Made by a program: the position numbers and the translations under genes. The notes under the pieces were generated by a model. It ran no database searches. It saw only the letters and a list, made by a program, of their open reading frames with translations, and was not told the DNA's origin. A stretch of DNA of 64,000 nt from Natrinema hispanicum (lineage in GTDB: Archaea > Halobacteriota > Halobacteria > Halobacteriales > Natrialbaceae). Shown here in pieces: positions 50,813 to 60,374 of the stretch. The stretch is from positions 44,731 to 108,730 of the forward strand of contig NZ_SHMP01000010.1 in NCBI RefSeq assembly GCF_004217335.1, read 5' to 3'. Positions within the stretch are counted from its first letter, which is position 1; each line of letters starts with the position of its first letter.

Positions 50813-53800
50813 GATCTTGTGTGTCAGACACAGTTTCCGTCGTGTCCTCTGCAGTAGCTGATTCTCCACCATCAGGCCGGACAGCTGATGTTTCACTGTC
50901 CGTCTCGAGGGTATGCTCGACGACCGCATCGAGGACCTCCTCTTTCGTGAGATCGTCCTCAAGAAGTCGACTGGCGGCGTCTGCAGTGAGATCGAGACGC
51001 GTTGCAAGCGCGTTGCGCTGGGCTTCGTTCTCGACGAACTCTTCGAAGGCGAGCAACTCTGCTGGCTCGTCGCGAATCGCCTGCTCAATGAAGGTCTGAT
51101 CCTCAGGCTCGTAGTCGATGACTCGTTTCTCGAAGTCGTCAGCGACGATATGCAACGGATACGTCCCGTGTTCTTCGACACGAACGAGTGCCTGACTGTA
51201 GCCAAGATCTTCATTCCCGGCGTCGGCACCCCTGACATACCGCCGCTGCTCTTCCGTGAGGCCAATCTTGTCGGCTGTCCGGTCATCCAATTCAGGGAGC
51301 TTGTGGAGGACCTTGATCGGGCACATGCCAATGATCTTCTCCGCCTGCTCAGTTTCGTAGAACTCCTGGGCCGTCTGAGAGAGCAACACCATCCGAAGCC
51401 CCGCGTGGCGTTGGTGCCGGAACGCTGTCTCGAGGAAGTCGAGATTCGCTTGATCCTCGAAGAGGTAGTGGGCTTCGTCGATCGCAAGTTCGACGTTTCG
51501 CTGGGTGTTTTTCGCCTGCTGGTAGATCGTCGACAGCAGCAGTTGCATTAAGAACGTCTGGCGATCGATCCCCGACGCGCTGCCTTCGATCTGACCGAGG
51601 TCGATATAGACAACTTTGCTGTCGCCCTCGAGGATATCGATCTCGGAATGATGTGAGAGGTTTTCGTAGGAGCCTCCCTCGCGGAATGGCTGGAACGCAA
51701 TCGCGAGTTCATCTGCATACTGGGCAGCACGCTCGCGAGCAGACTCGGACTCCGCGATATTGTGCTCGTCCGGGTTCTCGGCGATATCACAGAGAATCCG
51801 ATGGACGTCCTGCATTGTCGGCGAGTTTGCCGATGTGTGCGTCGAGACGTCGTCTTCAACGATCCCTGCTTGCCGGTAGGCTTCGTCGATGACATACGAG
51901 AGGACGCCCGTCTCGGTTCCGAGTTCGATATCGCGAGCGTTGAGGAAGTTCTCGAGGACGGCGTAGACCTCGTCTTTCTTCGCCGAAAGGGGAGAGATCC
52001 CGTCACCGGAATCAAGAACGTGCTGGGGCGTCTCGCGGATCTCGAGTGGGTTGAGCTTCGTATCGCCACCGACGGTGATCGTCTTCGCGTTCAGCGTGTC
52101 TGCGATCCCGCGGAAGCCACCAACTGGATCGACAAGGACAAGCATGGTGTCGTTGCGGCGTTTCATCATCCGAAGGTGGCGCATGATATCACCGAACGTC
52201 TTCCCAGCGCCCGGCATCCCGACGACGAGTTCACTATGGCCCGTCTCGAGCGCCCATGGATTGATTCGAATTGGGGAACCGTTGTGGCCGTGATAGCCGT
52301 ACTCGATATTCTCGTCCATCATCAGGTAGTTCGACGAGAACGGGAACATCGCGCCGACGGCTTGGTTGGTCAGCGTCGACATACGGTCACGGCCAAGTTC
52401 GTTCGCGCCAAGCGGCGACACTGTTGCGAGTCCGCGTTCCTGCCAGCGACTTGCGACCTTGAGCGTACAGTTCGCTGGCGCATCCTTGATGATCGACCGC
52501 AGGCGCGTCGTCTGATTATCGAGTTCCTGTTGACTATCAGCGGCGAGGCGAATGAACACGCCACCGCGATAGAACGACGCTTTGTTCGCACGGACGAGCG
52601 ACCGCATGTACTTCGCCTGATCGATGTCTTCCTGGAGATCCTCGGATTTGAGGCTGTTCGAGTCGTGCTGGTTGATCTTCAAATCCGAGATCCAGTCTGC
52701 CATCATATCCTGGGCCGACTGGCTGTCGAACGGATCGAGGTGAATGCTAATGTCGGTCTGCAACTCCGTGTCGAGTAACAGTCGTTCGAGGAGGCCATCA
52801 GGTGGTTCTTCGGGGAACTGTTCAATCCAGAATGTGCGAACGTACGTCTCGTCGTTGATCACGGCGTAGGTTGTCTCCCAGTCGACCGTCGACGGCGCAA
52901 TCACCGACTGGTGCATCGTCGACGTGTCTGGTAACCGATCATCGGACGGAACCGACGGATCGTCGACAGTGTCTTCGGCAACGGTATTTTCGCTATGATC
53001 GCTCGAAGCCGTATCTGAAGGACTGTCGTGCTCGGCCATCGCATCGAGGACGTCATCAGGATCAGGCGTTGCTGGAACACCGTCGCTTATCCCGTGCGAG
53101 ACGACCGGAAACGTCCCGAGTGCGTTCGTGATATCGGCGTACTCTTCGGGATGGCACGTCCAGTACTCCTTCGTGATCCGAGCGAGATCGTAGGCATCGA
53201 CGGGGCTGACCGAACACCGATAGAGCGACGACCCACCACGGCGGAGTTGTGTGAGTCGTGACTCGAGGTGTTCTTCTTTGAATTGCTCTCGCTCGGCGTC
53301 GGTCAGATCGTCGGTTTGGAACCGACTGAAGAGCCGTCCAACAGCAGGAAGGTCAGCAAGATAGGCGAGGACACTGTCGTCCGTTTTATCGAAGTGTTCG
53401 ATATCCTCGTCGTTCACCGCGGTAATAAGGTAGTACTCGCGGATCGTGGTCGTCTCCGAGTCGATTTCGCCGTTGTCAGTCGTATTCGCTCCAACGTACT
53501 CCTCGAGCAGCCGTTTCAACACGGGACGTGAGCGAACGTCGGCGTCAGCGAGTCGATCCTGGTGTGCACGGATGGTCTCGTCGTCATCGACCTCGCGGCT
53601 AGTGACGTAGATCTTCACTGGAAAGTCGATAGTCGAGTTGGCGAACTCCGAGAGCGACTGGACAGCCTTCGCCCACGCATCATCATCCTCGAGGGCCATG
53701 TTCGCGGGCTCGACCTTCATCGCCCCAACGAGTGCGCCATCCGTTCGTTCGATGGCATGCGGGTACACTCGCTGGAGGCGAGTCAGATACCGCACCTCGC

Positions 53801-54122
53801 TATTGTCCTCGCCACCATGCGTGTACTCCTTGTTTTTGATCGCCCAGCTAAGACGAGCAGCGAGCCACTCAGTCAGCCACAGATATCGGGGCTTGACCTT
53901 GTGGAGCAAGAACAGCAACGTCACGAGCATAAGCCCGAATCCCAGCACCGGGATCGTCAGTGCTGCCGGGACGAACGTCGCTGCAACGACCGTGACGAAC
54001 GCCACTGCGAGAAACAGCATGAGCTCGCCAATAGTGTAGCCCCGGAAGAAGGCCGTTGTGCCACCCAGCGACTGATGGATCTTTCGCGCGGTATAGTCGT
54101 GATCAGAGGTGTTCGTACTCAT
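50805..54122 (-). CDS. virB4: VirB4-like conjugation ATPase
   Basis: 1105 residues from ATG 54122 (MSTNTSDHDYTARK). Two N-terminal membrane helices (about 30-75) come first, as in VirB3-VirB4 fusions. A VirB4 N-terminal domain follows. The ATPase domain has Walker A GMPGAGKTFGD, LVDPVGGF, and Walker B LAIDEAHYLFED with LLSQTAQEF (motif III-like). It would energise pilus assembly or DNA transfer. An acidic insert of about 90 residues separates the two halves (SDTASSDHSENTVAEDTVD). Central gene of the conjugation cluster. Confidence 0.9.
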   Translation of the reverse strand: MSTNTSDHDYTARKIHQSLGGTTAFFRGYTIGELMLFLAVAFVTVVAATFVPAALTIPVLGFGLMLVTLLFLLHKVKPRYLWLTEWLAARLSWAIKNKEYTHGGEDNSEVRYLTRLQRVYPHAIERTDGALVGAMKVEPANMALEDDDAWAKAVQSLSEFANSTIDFPVKIYVTSREVDDDETIRAHQDRLADADVRSRPVLKRLLEEYVGANTTDNGEIDSETTTIREYYLITAVNDEDIEHFDKTDDSVLAYLADLPAVGRLFSRFQTDDLTDAEREQFKEEHLESRLTQLRRGGSSLYRCSVSPVDAYDLARITKEYWTCHPEEYADITNALGTFPVVSHGISDGVPATPDPDDVLDAMAEHDSPSDTASSDHSENTVAEDTVDDPSVPSDDRLPDTSTMHQSVIAPSTVDWETTYAVINDETYVRTFWIEQFPEEPPDGLLERLLLDTELQTDISIHLDPFDSQSAQDMMADWISDLKINQHDSNSLKSEDLQEDIDQAKYMRSLVRANKASFYRGGVFIRLAADSQQELDNQTTRLRSIIKDAPANCTLKVASRWQERGLATVSPLGANELGRDRMSTLTNQAVGAMFPFSSNYLMMDENIEYGYHGHNGSPIRINPWALETGHSELVVGMPGAGKTFGDIMRHLRMMKRRNDTMLVLVDPVGGFRGIADTLNAKTITVGGDTKLNPLEIRETPQHVLDSGDGISPLSAKKDEVYAVLENFLNARDIELGTETGVLSYVIDEAYRQAGIVEDDVSTHTSANSPTMQDVHRILCDIAENPDEHNIAESESARERAAQYADELAIAFQPFREGGSYENLSHHSEIDILEGDSKVVYIDLGQIEGSASGIDRQTFLMQLLLSTIYQQAKNTQRNVELAIDEAHYLFEDQANLDFLETAFRHQRHAGLRMVLLSQTAQEFYETEQAEKIIGMCPIKVLHKLPELDDRTADKIGLTEEQRRYVRGADAGNEDLGYSQALVRVEEHGTYPLHIVADDFEKRVIDYEPEDQTFIEQAIRDEPAELLAFEEFVENEAQRNALATRLDLTADAASRLLEDDLTKEEVLDAVVEHTLETDSETSAVRPDGGESATAEDTTETVSDTQDHD

Positions 54123-54127
54123 CGAAC

Positions 54128-55333
54128 TCACCACCGTGAGACCTTCTCCTTCGTGTTTTTGAGCCCACGCTTCGCTCGGGTCGATGCGTTCTGTGTCGCT
54201 TTGCGAGCGTCATCAGCGGCCTTATCGCGCATCCGTCCTGTCTTCGACTTCCGCAAGTTGTTGTAGCGGCCGGCGTGATCCTTCGTTGAGCGAGCCGAAG
54301 AGCCGAGCTTGTATGCTCTCGAGTCGCCGCTCCCGAGTGTCGTCTGGCCGCTCTTTGTGACGGGGCCGACCTGGTTATCTGCGTATCCACGGTGGACGTT
54401 TCGGGCACCACGGACCGCTTTTCCAGAAGTGCGCTTTGCCTTTGCAGCGCCAGCTTTGGCCGCTGCAGGATTCGTCGTAGATGCTCCTTTCTGGGCGATC
54501 GTCCGCATTGCAGGGCTACTCCAGTAGACCGTCATGACCATCGCGATAATCGCTGCAGGGATCAGTGCAAGTCCGACAAAAACGGAGTAGATCCCTTCAA
54601 ACGTAGTGTTCAGGTCAATTGCCCAGCCAATTCGAAATAAGACCGCTGCTGGAAGCCCCGCAAGCACCAGCCCTGGATAGATCCCAGCGACACGACGTGC
54701 CATGTTGGATGCTGGAGTGAATGGCCATATCTCGAGCGCCCAGAGAACACCCAACAATGGCATAACTGGTGTCAGGACAAGGATCCCAATTTCTCGGAAG
54801 GCAACAATAAATCCAGCTACGACGAGTGCCACATTGGACAATACGACCATCGCAAGAATGGCGAAGATTCCTCCCAGTGCTCCTTTGATCAGCCCCTCGA
54901 AATTTGCAGTCATGTCGTCAATTGGAGCAATTGTCATTCCGACTGCGTCGATAAATTGCAACGGAATAGAGACTAGAGGGAACCAGACGAATGTCGCCAT
55001 AAATACAAGCCCTAGCCGCCGCAGGAGTCGTTTCCTCCGATACTCGCTAATCGAGCCTGCCCGAAGCCCAATAAATGCGAAGGCAACGATTAGAATCATA
55101 ATAGTCAGGGGCATCACATACTTCAGATAGACATCTTGGTATATACTAGCCCAAGGCTCATTATCTGGCGTTCCGATAACCATATATCCCGAATCAGATG
55201 TCGGTGCTGGAACACCAACGATCGGAGATAGGATACCCTCATAAATGGTGTTCATGAGTCCAAGGAGCATCTCTGTCATATCCTCGACGACATCCTCGAT
55301 TGCTCCTTTGACCTCTTGTCTTAACCATGCCAT
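54128..55333 (-). CDS. VirB6/TrbL-like polytopic membrane protein
   Basis: 401 residues. About seven membrane helices in residues 65-290 and a long basic, Ala/Gly/Lys-rich C-terminus (about 290-400: KAGAAKAKRTSGKAVRGARN). Such a helix bundle with a charged tail, immediately upstream of virB4 (5 nt), is the usual place and form of a VirB6/TrbL inner-membrane channel subunit. Overlaps by one base the stop of the lipoprotein gene. Confidence 0.75.
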   Translation of the reverse strand: MAWLRQEVKGAIEDVVEDMTEMLLGLMNTIYEGILSPIVGVPAPTSDSGYMVIGTPDNEPWASIYQDVYLKYVMPLTIMILIVAFAFIGLRAGSISEYRRKRLLRRLGLVFMATFVWFPLVSIPLQFIDAVGMTIAPIDDMTANFEGLIKGALGGIFAILAMVVLSNVALVVAGFIVAFREIGILVLTPVMPLLGVLWALEIWPFTPASNMARRVAGIYPGLVLAGLPAAVLFRIGWAIDLNTTFEGIYSVFVGLALIPAAIIAMVMTVYWSSPAMRTIAQKGASTTNPAAAKAGAAKAKRTSGKAVRGARNVHRGYADNQVGPVTKSGQTTLGSGDSRAYKLGSSARSTKDHAGRYNNLRKSKTGRMRDKAADDARKATQNASTRAKRGLKNTKEKVSRW

Positions 55334-56208
55334 CAGAGATCACCATTCTCCGACAAGGAGTCGTCTGAACCGTTATCGGTAATGGTGAGATCGCACGACT
55401 GCTCTGTACCTCCATATCTAATCTGTTGTGAATACGAGGGATTATCGCCAACTTGGACGATAGCCGTCACGGTTAGAGATTCAGTCCCAAGTTCTCCACA
55501 ATCAACGGAGCTATGTGGACTCTCGGTTCGATAAATTCTCCCACCGGAATATACGGTGGTAGTCTCACCGGGCGGCAAGCGCGTTTCGTGGTAGTATGAT
55601 TTTGTCTCAGTCGAAAGGAGATGATTGATTGGCGCTCCTGTCCATTGGATTTCAGTGAGCAGCGACGGGATATTCCCCTTATTCTCAATCAAGACAGCTG
55701 CATTTTTGTCCCAGACAGGCGAATTCTTGTCCCACTCCATGTCGGGGTTCTCTGCTGCCCACAGCACATCCGTAATCGTACACTCCGCCTCGAGCGTGAG
55801 TGTCGTCGTATCGACCTTCTCGTCTCCATCGAGAGCAACCAGTTCGTAGTCCCCAGTGGGGATACTGTCCTCGTAGCGACCGAGAATTTCGAACGATGTC
55901 GTAGTCTCACCGGTCGCAAGGCGTTGTTGATCAAACAACTCGCCGTTCGGATCGATGAGATTGATGAACTCTACCGACGCATCATCGGCAACCTCGATCT
56001 CGAGGGTTGTGTCACCCATCTCGACAGAGGTGAAGACGTCACTCCCTTCTGCACTAATCCCGTTGCCATCCGTACTGTTACTGCTGTTTGATGGGTCTGT
56101 GGACGTGTCCGACGTACAGCCGGCAAGGGCGGCGGTACTCACACCAAGGCTAGCAAGGACTGCTCGGCGAGCGATACCACTGTCGTCTCGATTGGTATTT
56201 TCTGTCAT
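55333..56208 (-). CDS. Tat-exported lipoprotein in conjugation operon
   Basis: 291 residues. The N-terminus has twin arginine RRAVLASLGVSTAALAGC, a Tat signal with lipobox LAGC, then a Ser/Thr/Asn-rich linker. The mature part is acidic and beta-rich (about 65-290), with conserved-looking cysteines (TLEAECTIT, SVDCGELG, EQSCDLTI). It would lie on the outer face anchored by lipid. Coupled to both neighbours; probably a surface component of the transfer apparatus. Confidence 0.78.
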   Translation of the reverse strand: MTENTNRDDSGIARRAVLASLGVSTAALAGCTSDTSTDPSNSSNSTDGNGISAEGSDVFTSVEMGDTTLEIEVADDASVEFINLIDPNGELFDQQRLATGETTTSFEILGRYEDSIPTGDYELVALDGDEKVDTTTLTLEAECTITDVLWAAENPDMEWDKNSPVWDKNAAVLIENKGNIPSLLTEIQWTGAPINHLLSTETKSYYHETRLPPGETTTVYSGGRIYRTESPHSSVDCGELGTESLTVTAIVQVGDNPSYSQQIRYGGTEQSCDLTITDNGSDDSLSENGDL

Positions 56209-57959
56209 GGATGGTCTCGTAGTCCAAGGACCGCACCGCCAGTCAGGTAGTCAAAACCGTAGACAGCCAGAGCAACCGGGAGGAACCAGAGCAGCGTTAC
56301 GAGGAACAGCTGGACAAGCTTCTTGAACTTGGGATAGTTCGGGGGAACCGTCGCCCGATCCTCGGCTGCGGAGTACAGCTGGTCTGCACGCCACCAGTCT
56401 GCTGGAACGTACTGGCCATCGATGAACGACGACGGCCGCTTCTCGAGTTCAAGGACAGCCATTCCGCTCGCGTTCAGCGCAGCCGATTGATTGCCGATGT
56501 CGACTCGCCCAGTCGTAACCGGATCGCCGGTCGTTGTCTCCGTGACGGTTGCCTGAACGAGCGTTCCCGACGAGTTCGCCTCGAGAACCGTCAACTCGAG
56601 AGTGGTGTCACGAACGGTTCCGTTGTCGGTGACCGAAATCGTCTCTGACTGGCCACGAACGATCCCGTGAACGGTCACCTCGTCGAAGGTGGCTGCTGGA
56701 AGCGTCTCCGATCGGACGGCGATCGACGTCGCATTCGTATAGTTGCCAACCACCGGAATGGCGATCTCGCTCGAGAGGGACGGGCCAGCGTGTTTGCTCC
56801 CCCACGCTTCTTCGATCACTAACGGCGGCTCGGCATCGTCTGTTGCCTTGCTCGGCATATCCGGACGTTTCTGCGTGGGGATAGCGTGGAGTTGTGCCGG
56901 ACGAACGGACGAGTTCGTCCGAGTCGTCCCTGTTTCCGTCCGAGACACCATCGTCCGCCAGCCGTCGACGCCCGCCGAATAGAACCGCCAGTTTCCACGC
57001 AAACGCGCATCACTGCCAACATCGATTGCCGACCACCGAGTTCCGGGGTGGATGACGACACCAGTGTGTGTTGGATCGTTTTCGAACGTAACGCGCTTCC
57101 CGCCTCTGTCGTCAATCTGCGAGACAACTGTGTAGCGAGAGTCAGTCGCTGTTACCTGTTCGGTTGGATAGTCGACCTCCGTCTCCCACGAGCCCTCACA
57201 GGATCCGATTGTGCTATTGTAATTAGTGCACGTCCGGGTTTCATGGCGAAGCCGAGCAGTGATTGTGGCCTCGACAGTCAGATTCTGTGCTCTCGACAAT
57301 CTCCTATACTCGAGGGTGGAGCGATGGCCACGATCAGCGTCAAGCACCCAACTATCTGTCTGTAGGACAACCGTGTCAACGGCAGTGTCAGCAATCGACC
57401 AGCGGTGGCGGACAGAGCCGCTCGTGTCATCGTCTGGGACACGGACCCGGTAATCGGCTATCGCAAGGACCTCGCCGTCTGGCGTGATGTACCGCGTCGA
57501 GGTATTCTCCGAGTGCAGCACCGTCGACGGCTGGACTGCAACGATGCTCGTGTACGCATCCCGAATGTAGAGCCCATCCACGAGGTGTGCCCGTTGTGGA
57601 TGGACTGAGGTTTTCTCGCCACCAGGGTCAAAGTCCTGGAGATCACCGCTGTTCCACCTCTCGACGTCTTCGATTGGCTTCTCGAACGGGACGTCTGTCG
57701 ACCCTGCAAGCCGAGTCGAAAATCCTGGTGCAGAGGAAACCGTCTCTTCGAACTCGTCACTCGAGCGGTTTTGCTGATCGAGATCGTCCGACCACAACAG
57801 CGGGAACCGTGTCTCGTTCACGCCGTAATCGGGCCCATCAGCAGGGATCGCTGTACTCGAATTCGGCTCGGCAACAGTGACACCGACAGCCAGGAACACA
57901 GCGCCTCCGCTTGCGACGAGAAGCAGGAAGGCGACGTCGATCACACGTGGCGTGGTCAT
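56205..57959 (-). CDS. large surface protein with terminal membrane helices
   Basis: 584 residues. Helix 1 (about 7-30, VAFLLLVASGGAVFLAVGV) and a C-terminal helix (about 545-575) bracket a beta-rich extracellular domain with a CTNYNSTIGSC motif and several N-glycosylation sites. The 3' end overlaps the lipoprotein gene by 4 nt. Second gene of the conjugation operon, next to the pilin-like gene. Perhaps a cell-contact or channel protein; the family is not recognised. Confidence 0.75.
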   Translation of the reverse strand: MTTPRVIDVAFLLLVASGGAVFLAVGVTVAEPNSSTAIPADGPDYGVNETRFPLLWSDDLDQQNRSSDEFEETVSSAPGFSTRLAGSTDVPFEKPIEDVERWNSGDLQDFDPGGEKTSVHPQRAHLVDGLYIRDAYTSIVAVQPSTVLHSENTSTRYITPDGEVLAIADYRVRVPDDDTSGSVRHRWSIADTAVDTVVLQTDSWVLDADRGHRSTLEYRRLSRAQNLTVEATITARLRHETRTCTNYNSTIGSCEGSWETEVDYPTEQVTATDSRYTVVSQIDDRGGKRVTFENDPTHTGVVIHPGTRWSAIDVGSDARLRGNWRFYSAGVDGWRTMVSRTETGTTRTNSSVRPAQLHAIPTQKRPDMPSKATDDAEPPLVIEEAWGSKHAGPSLSSEIAIPVVGNYTNATSIAVRSETLPAATFDEVTVHGIVRGQSETISVTDNGTVRDTTLELTVLEANSSGTLVQATVTETTTGDPVTTGRVDIGNQSAALNASGMAVLELEKRPSSFIDGQYVPADWWRADQLYSAAEDRATVPPNYPKFKKLVQLFLVTLLWFLPVALAVYGFDYLTGGAVLGLRDHP

Positions 57960-58001
57960 TGGGCTTCAGGCAACCGCAAGTCCTGTTCTGGTTCTGGTGG
58001 T

Positions 58002-58457
58002 TCAGAATGGTCGGACACAGTCTGAGAAGCCGAATCCCATCTGACTGCCAACCTTGTCAATCAGTTCGGGTGAGATCAGCGCAAGGACGATGATCCCAAA
58101 CCCGACACACGACATCACGAGTTTCTCTTTGGCCTGATTTTTCTTCTCAGGGTTTCCACCCGCACGCATGTACGAGAGGCCAGCTCGACCGACGTAGAAC
58201 CCCGTAGCCGGAAGGCCGAGACCAGCAACAGCCCCAAAGACGATGTCAATGCCGGTCTCGACACCGGTACCACAGTAGACGTCACCCACATTTGACTGGG
58301 CAGCTACTGATCCAGAAGCGAGGGCGAAGAAGGCCAGCCACACAGCAAGCGTGATTGCTACTGGCACGACTCGTCTCCACGCTTGTCGGATCCTAGTCAC
58401 CGAATCAGGGCATTCCGGCGATGATTCTGTCGACTGATGTGATGTATCCGTGTTCAT
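58002..58457 (-). CDS. VirB2-like pilin
   Basis: 151 residues from ATG 58457 (MNTDTSHQSTES). A basic segment (RQAWRRVVP) and a hydrophobic signal ending SGSVAAQ precede two further helices (GAVAGLGLPATGFYVG and LVMSCVGFGIIVLALIS) joined by a short basic loop (MRAGGNPEKKNQAKEK). That layout, and a position at the head of a VirB4/VirD4 operon, fit VirB2/TrbC pilins. Two cysteines (DVYCGTG and FSDCVRP) could form a disulfide. A palindrome ACAGATATCTGT (58462-58473) lies 4 nt upstream of the start. Confidence 0.72.
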   Translation of the reverse strand: MNTDTSHQSTESSPECPDSVTRIRQAWRRVVPVAITLAVWLAFFALASGSVAAQSNVGDVYCGTGVETGIDIVFGAVAGLGLPATGFYVGRAGLSYMRAGGNPEKKNQAKEKLVMSCVGFGIIVLALISPELIDKVGSQMGFGFSDCVRPF

Positions 58458-58860
58458 TGGTACAGATATCTGTCCGCAATGATTCGAACAGCACCTCGAA
58501 TCACACACACACACAGTGGGTCGCTCCGATCCAGTCATTGAACTCTATTCCAAGACGACGAAGGACAGTCTCAGCGGAGGGCAACTGTTCGCCCAGTGCA
58601 TCTTGCGATCTAATGGAGGCCGCAGTTGGTCCGATTTGCGAAAGGTGTGGTACTGCGTCGATTTGTGGGATGATAGTGTCCATAGGAATGCGACCTCTGC
58701 TTTATTGTTTTGTGATCCTATTAGCATAGAACTCTTATTAGCCATCCTATATAAAATTTCCCATGGCCCTTACTAATAGTATTTATTCGGATCGAGACGC
58801 CGCTGTCTTCTCGAAAGGAGAACCACTTACGAAGAGCCATATACAATGAATGCAGCTAAA
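58458..58860. other. upstream region of the conjugation operon
   Basis: Contains the palindrome ACAGATATCTGT (58462-58473) and presumably the operon promoter. A possible 28-codon frame on the plus strand (58763-58849) follows a TATATAAA box too closely to be its leaderless gene. No other gene is seen. Confidence 0.4.
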
Positions 58861-59043
58861 TTAGTTGTCAACCAGTCGCAGAACAGTAAAAATGATCAAA
58901 GTAAGTGGGAGAATATACACAAGAAGGATAGCAACTGCACCTAGAATCATATTAACTGCGCCACTACCTCCAGAACCCGTTTGTATGTAAATAAGGACAA
59001 CAAACCAGAGAGTTACTAACTGAATGACTGGCGTATCTTCCAT
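58861..59043 (-). CDS. two-helix membrane protein, 60 aa
   Basis: 60 residues (MEDTPVIQLVTLWFVV). Helices at about 6-22 and 30-56 separated by a Gly/Ser turn (TGSGGSGAVN). Not recognised. AT-rich like other small membrane genes here, but no repeat motif was noticed beside it. Confidence 0.62.
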   Translation of the reverse strand: MEDTPVIQLVTLWFVVLIYIQTGSGGSGAVNMILGAVAILLVYILPLTLIIFTVLRLVDN

Positions 59044-59178
59044 ATCCCATCAATGAATATTGATTTATTCAACAAGGTGTTTTCGATAAGTGCTCAGATC
59101 ACCTTACGGTCAATGCACCATAGAAGGCTGTAAGCAAGACTCTGGACGGCCCTATGAATTCTCTGACAGCGTCTATCC

Positions 59179-59433
59179 TCACTGGTGAGATGCTTCTACC
59201 GCAATAGTTCCGGTTGCATTGACCCAGATCGTGTAGCCACAATATTGGAAGATCAGCTTGAGTTCCTGAGTCTCACTCTGTCTGAACAGGCGTTCAACTG
59301 CTTCGGGATCTATTGAATCGTACAAGGGCGGGAGTTCTTCTACCTCTTGCTCTGCAAGATTAGATACAGTTTCAACGATTCTGGATACTATCGTCTGCTC
59401 TGAATGTGGATCGTATTGGGTTGTAACCACCAT
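59179..59433 (-). CDS. HalOD1 domain protein
   Basis: 84 residues. HalOD1 features: helix SRIVETVSNLAEQE, the LPPLYDSIDPEAVERLF motif, and C-terminal strands LIFQYCGYTIWVNATGTIAV. The LPPLY...IDP(E/D)A(V/L) motif is also present in the protein at 62750. Stand-alone output domain, probably a signalling or regulatory adaptor. Confidence 0.82.
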   Translation of the reverse strand: MVVTTQYDPHSEQTIVSRIVETVSNLAEQEVEELPPLYDSIDPEAVERLFRQSETQELKLIFQYCGYTIWVNATGTIAVEASHQ

Positions 59434-59578
59434 CTATTCTCTCACTATGAGTTTCGTGTTCGATGAACATAAAATGTAGCTCTAGAATGTATGTTGTAGC
59501 ACGTACTTTGAAGACGTTATTTTTGAAGGCATAAAATCTGTATAAGAGTGGGTAGCAGCCATGTAGGATTGTTCCTAT

Positions 59579-59806
59579 ATGGTAGACGACGGTGGAAGAA
59601 GTGGTCCGTTCACGAAGCAGGTTTCAGACGATGAATTACTCGAGTATGTGAAAGAAGAGGAAGTTGTGACTACCAAAGAGGTCGCCGACCATTTTGACTA
59701 TCACTTGCAGACTGCCCGGCGACGTCTGAAACAACTCCATCAACAAGGTCGGTTGAACCAGAAAGATGTCGGCAAGCGCTTCGTCTGGTGGCTTCCGCGC
59801 GACTAA
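59579..59806 (+). CDS. small winged-helix DNA-binding protein
   Basis: 75 residues. HTH VTTKEVADHFDYHLQTARRRLKQLHQQG followed by a wing LNQKDVGKRFVWWL. Likely a transcriptional regulator made only of a winged helix. No partner in the same operon; its targets may be the small genes around it. Confidence 0.8.
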   Translation: MVDDGGRSGPFTKQVSDDELLEYVKEEEVVTTKEVADHFDYHLQTARRRLKQLHQQGRLNQKDVGKRFVWWLPRD

Positions 59807-60020
59807 TCCGCCAAAAAGTGATTTTAAACTCCCTCAACGCAGATCAACTGTTTTACTCTTCTTACACGTCAATTCAACTAACTCTCGCCGCTGACTGTGA
59901 CGGTTTAGACACCACCATAGCTACGATCGACCGAGTCAAACGTTCGATAGCGGAACATCTGCCGAAGAGGCACTGAACTAGACAATAGTTCTCAAGACAT
60001 TTCATATCGAGAGTGAGTAG

Positions 60021-60254
60021 CTATACACTCTCGAGTTCACAGAAAAGCCGGCCAAAGGCCAGCATGAGGTTCTCGAAGGCCGGATGGCACTCGAAACCAG
60101 AGATCGGAGGACGAAACCAGTTGTGGATCTTGTGGAACGTACCGATCTCGGCCGGCGTGGACAAGTGTTCCCTGACTTGTGATCGAGGAAGGGTCAACGA
60201 TACAGGGGTGTAGGTTGACCCACCTTGTCCGCGCCAACCCGTCATATGCCCCAT
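60021..60254 (-). pseudogene. 3' remnant of an unidentified gene
   Basis: A frame (MGHMTGWRGQGG...) ends TFHKIHNWFRPPIS, then GFECHPAFENLMLAFGRLF and CELESV. It reads as the C-terminal part of a larger protein whose N-terminus is absent. The 60010-60080 DNA is distantly similar to 62150-62215 (a shared CTGGCCGGC core with flanking matches). I cannot name the parent family; transposase or plasmid replication protein are possibilities. Confidence 0.4.
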
Positions 60255-60374
60255 AGAAGTATCAATTTGTTCCCCAACTGTGAGGGCGTCATAGAATAGC
60301 TCGCAAGGTGGCAGATTCCAGAACTATTGGTAGTGAATTGGCTGATCAGTAGGTCTGCGAATACACCGATTGAG

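Noticed and set aside
58763..58849. 28-codon frame after a TATATAAA box
   Set aside because: The box ends only a few bases before the ATG, too close for a promoter; nothing else supports translation.
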